Shown piece after piece: positions 62,452 to 64,000 of a stretch of 64,000 nt of DNA. Origin of the DNA: Solenopsis invicta. Taxonomy: Eukaryota > Arthropoda > Insecta > Hymenoptera > Formicidae. A model generated the notes under the pieces. That model was not told the DNA's origin. It worked only from the letters and a program-made list of their open reading frames with translations, and did no database searches. How positions within the stretch are numbered: the stretch's first letter is position 1; each line of letters opens with the position of its first letter. A program made the translations under genes and the position numbers. The stretch spans positions 3,000,501-3,064,500 of the forward strand of contig NC_052669.1 of assembly GCF_016802725.1 (NCBI RefSeq), given 5' to 3'.

Positions 62452-64000
62452 GTGAGTTTGTGTTAATCAATTGTGAATGTTTATTTAGTTTAATTTTGTG
62501 TATTTTCTTCGTCGTTTTACGCAGAAACTGCGTCATTATAAGAAAATGGAGCGTCATCATAAGAAAAAAATTTATAAGATTTGATAAATCAACGTAAAAT
62601 CGCGTAGTGATACTATCCTAACTTTTATCTCTAACTTTTATTGTTATTGTTATTAATGTATTCATCAAATTATCATAAATAACTTATAATTATATATGAA
62701 AATGAAATTGCATGAAATTTATGGTATAAACTATTTAAACAATCGTTTGTCTTATAAATTTGAATTTATCGTGCACGTCTCTTCTTATAATATGTATTTT
62801 TCAAAAGAATATATTAATTTCGTTGCGCATCGCACTCTTTTATACATATGCATATTTACTCAAGTTATTTCGCACAGAAAATAGTATCGTTGAGGTACGC
62901 GTTGTCGCATATTTAATGATATTCCCGGTATCTCCTTGGAGACGCGTCTCTGCTGTAAAGTTTGATTATAAAAACGAGAAAAAGTGACAACTGCAGCATT
63001 CATTTTTAGTACTTTTTTTTTAAACAGGTGTTTAAAAGTCTGCTTGTTATATAATTTTATAAGGTGCAGTCTTACCATTATCACATAATAGTACAAACTT
63101 GAGAAAGTTTTACGTCAGAGTATCACAAAGATTATTCATAATCTAATTTCTATGAAAGAACTTCTCCTTTATCTTATATATTTTTATATTATTCTTTCAA
63201 ATGATTTTTTATCTACATTGCGCGATAAGAGAATAAGAAATATAATATAATATAAATACATTTTTATTATTTTATTTATTTGTTTTTGTGTATAAAATGA
63301 TATGCTTCCAACAATTTGAAATTACATTTATTTATTTTATCACTGGAAAAAGTCTCGTTTTGCATCAATTAGAAATCTGATAGATTCAACCAATACGTCT
63401 GTTCAAAAACGGACGAATCACAAATCTTGCAGGAATTACTAGATTATAGTATCCTATTGTATTAACCAGAAGTTCTGCTTGGTTTCACCAGAAACACTCT
63501 ATCATACAAGCTTTGTTAATATAATTAGATCATTTTTCTCAGTGATTGTGTACTGCGAATTAATTGAAGACAATGTAATCAAAGTGTTATAAACTTACAA
63601 AAATATTTTTGGTGGTGTTAATATACGAACTGTAACTAATAAAAATTAATATAAAACGATGGCTGTGTAGGCAATAGTTAATGTGAGAGTACATTGAATA
63701 TTCGTTTGGCCGTGCAATAACTCCACCATTTACTCGGTCCTGAATTTAGATCGTTAAATATCAGTGAGGGTACTAGGGAAGTTACTTTTCACCATCGCGA
63801 CAGTTTTCCTCTTTGCACTCACGTGAACACACGCAGTATCCGGGTACTTCTCGTATGTGTGTATATCGCCCCGATATCGTTTTTGTCAAACGGCCGTTTA
63901 ACAAATGGCTTGAAAATAATTCGCTCCCGGCGCACAGAATAGGCATGCCTGGTCAATCGTCCCGATCAATCTGTAAGATAATACGAACGAACGCATTTCA
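62452..64000. other. AT-rich DNA, then a GC-richer end; no gene recognised
   Basis: Mostly AT-rich and consistent with intron sequence if the first exon at 62156 is real. The last 250 bases (from about 63720) become CpG-richer and run off the window with no recognised feature. Confidence 0.45.

Overview
The window looks like animal nuclear DNA, most likely from an insect and probably a hymenopteran such as an ant. It is strongly AT-rich, and no open frame exceeds about 156 codons on either strand. CpG is not depleted, and GC-richer, CpG-rich patches of 0.3-1.3 kb sit in an AT-rich background. There are many dinucleotide microsatellites, and decayed Tc1/mariner-family DNA transposons are present. 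The species call is inference. I see no bacterial or viral gene organisation, no rRNA or tRNA gene and no CRISPR array, and no complete protein-coding gene can be read. The window is probably intergenic and/or long-intron sequence.

Layout. 1-5.66 kb: AT-rich, with GC-richer patches. 5.66-5.96 kb: a 304-bp terminal-inverted-repeat element. 6.0-7.26 kb: a CpG-rich block with two weak secreted-type exon candidates. 7.4-14.2 kb: microsatellites, a TATA box with a short open frame, and a self-complementary ACGT array. 14.27-14.93 kb and 17.63-18.48 kb: CpG-rich blocks with unrecognised open frames and one foldable segment. 18.5-23.4 kb: AT-rich repeats, then GC-richer patches. 23.4-27.9 kb: AT-rich desert with two short tandem duplications. 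28-36.4 kb: alternating patches, ending in a CpG-rich block and a 109-bp near-perfect hairpin. 36.4-44.2 kb: mostly empty. 44.26-44.78 kb: a Tc1-like remnant. 45-48.8 kb: a possible first exon, a TC array and a palindrome. 48.8-52.0 kb: two copies of an unknown dispersed repeat, with a long hairpin between them. 54.84-55.38 kb: a mariner remnant, the best-supported feature. 55.7-56.25 kb: a two-helix receptor-like open frame on the minus strand, next to a possible exon on the plus strand. 58.0-58.6 kb: a CpG-rich block. 61.96-62.45 kb: the best promoter/first-exon candidate, reading rightward.

The gene candidates are isolated, and nothing in the sequence links them into a pathway. The mariner call is firm and the Tc1 call moderate. 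The inverted repeats, tandem repeats and microsatellites are read directly. All exon and promoter calls are tentative.
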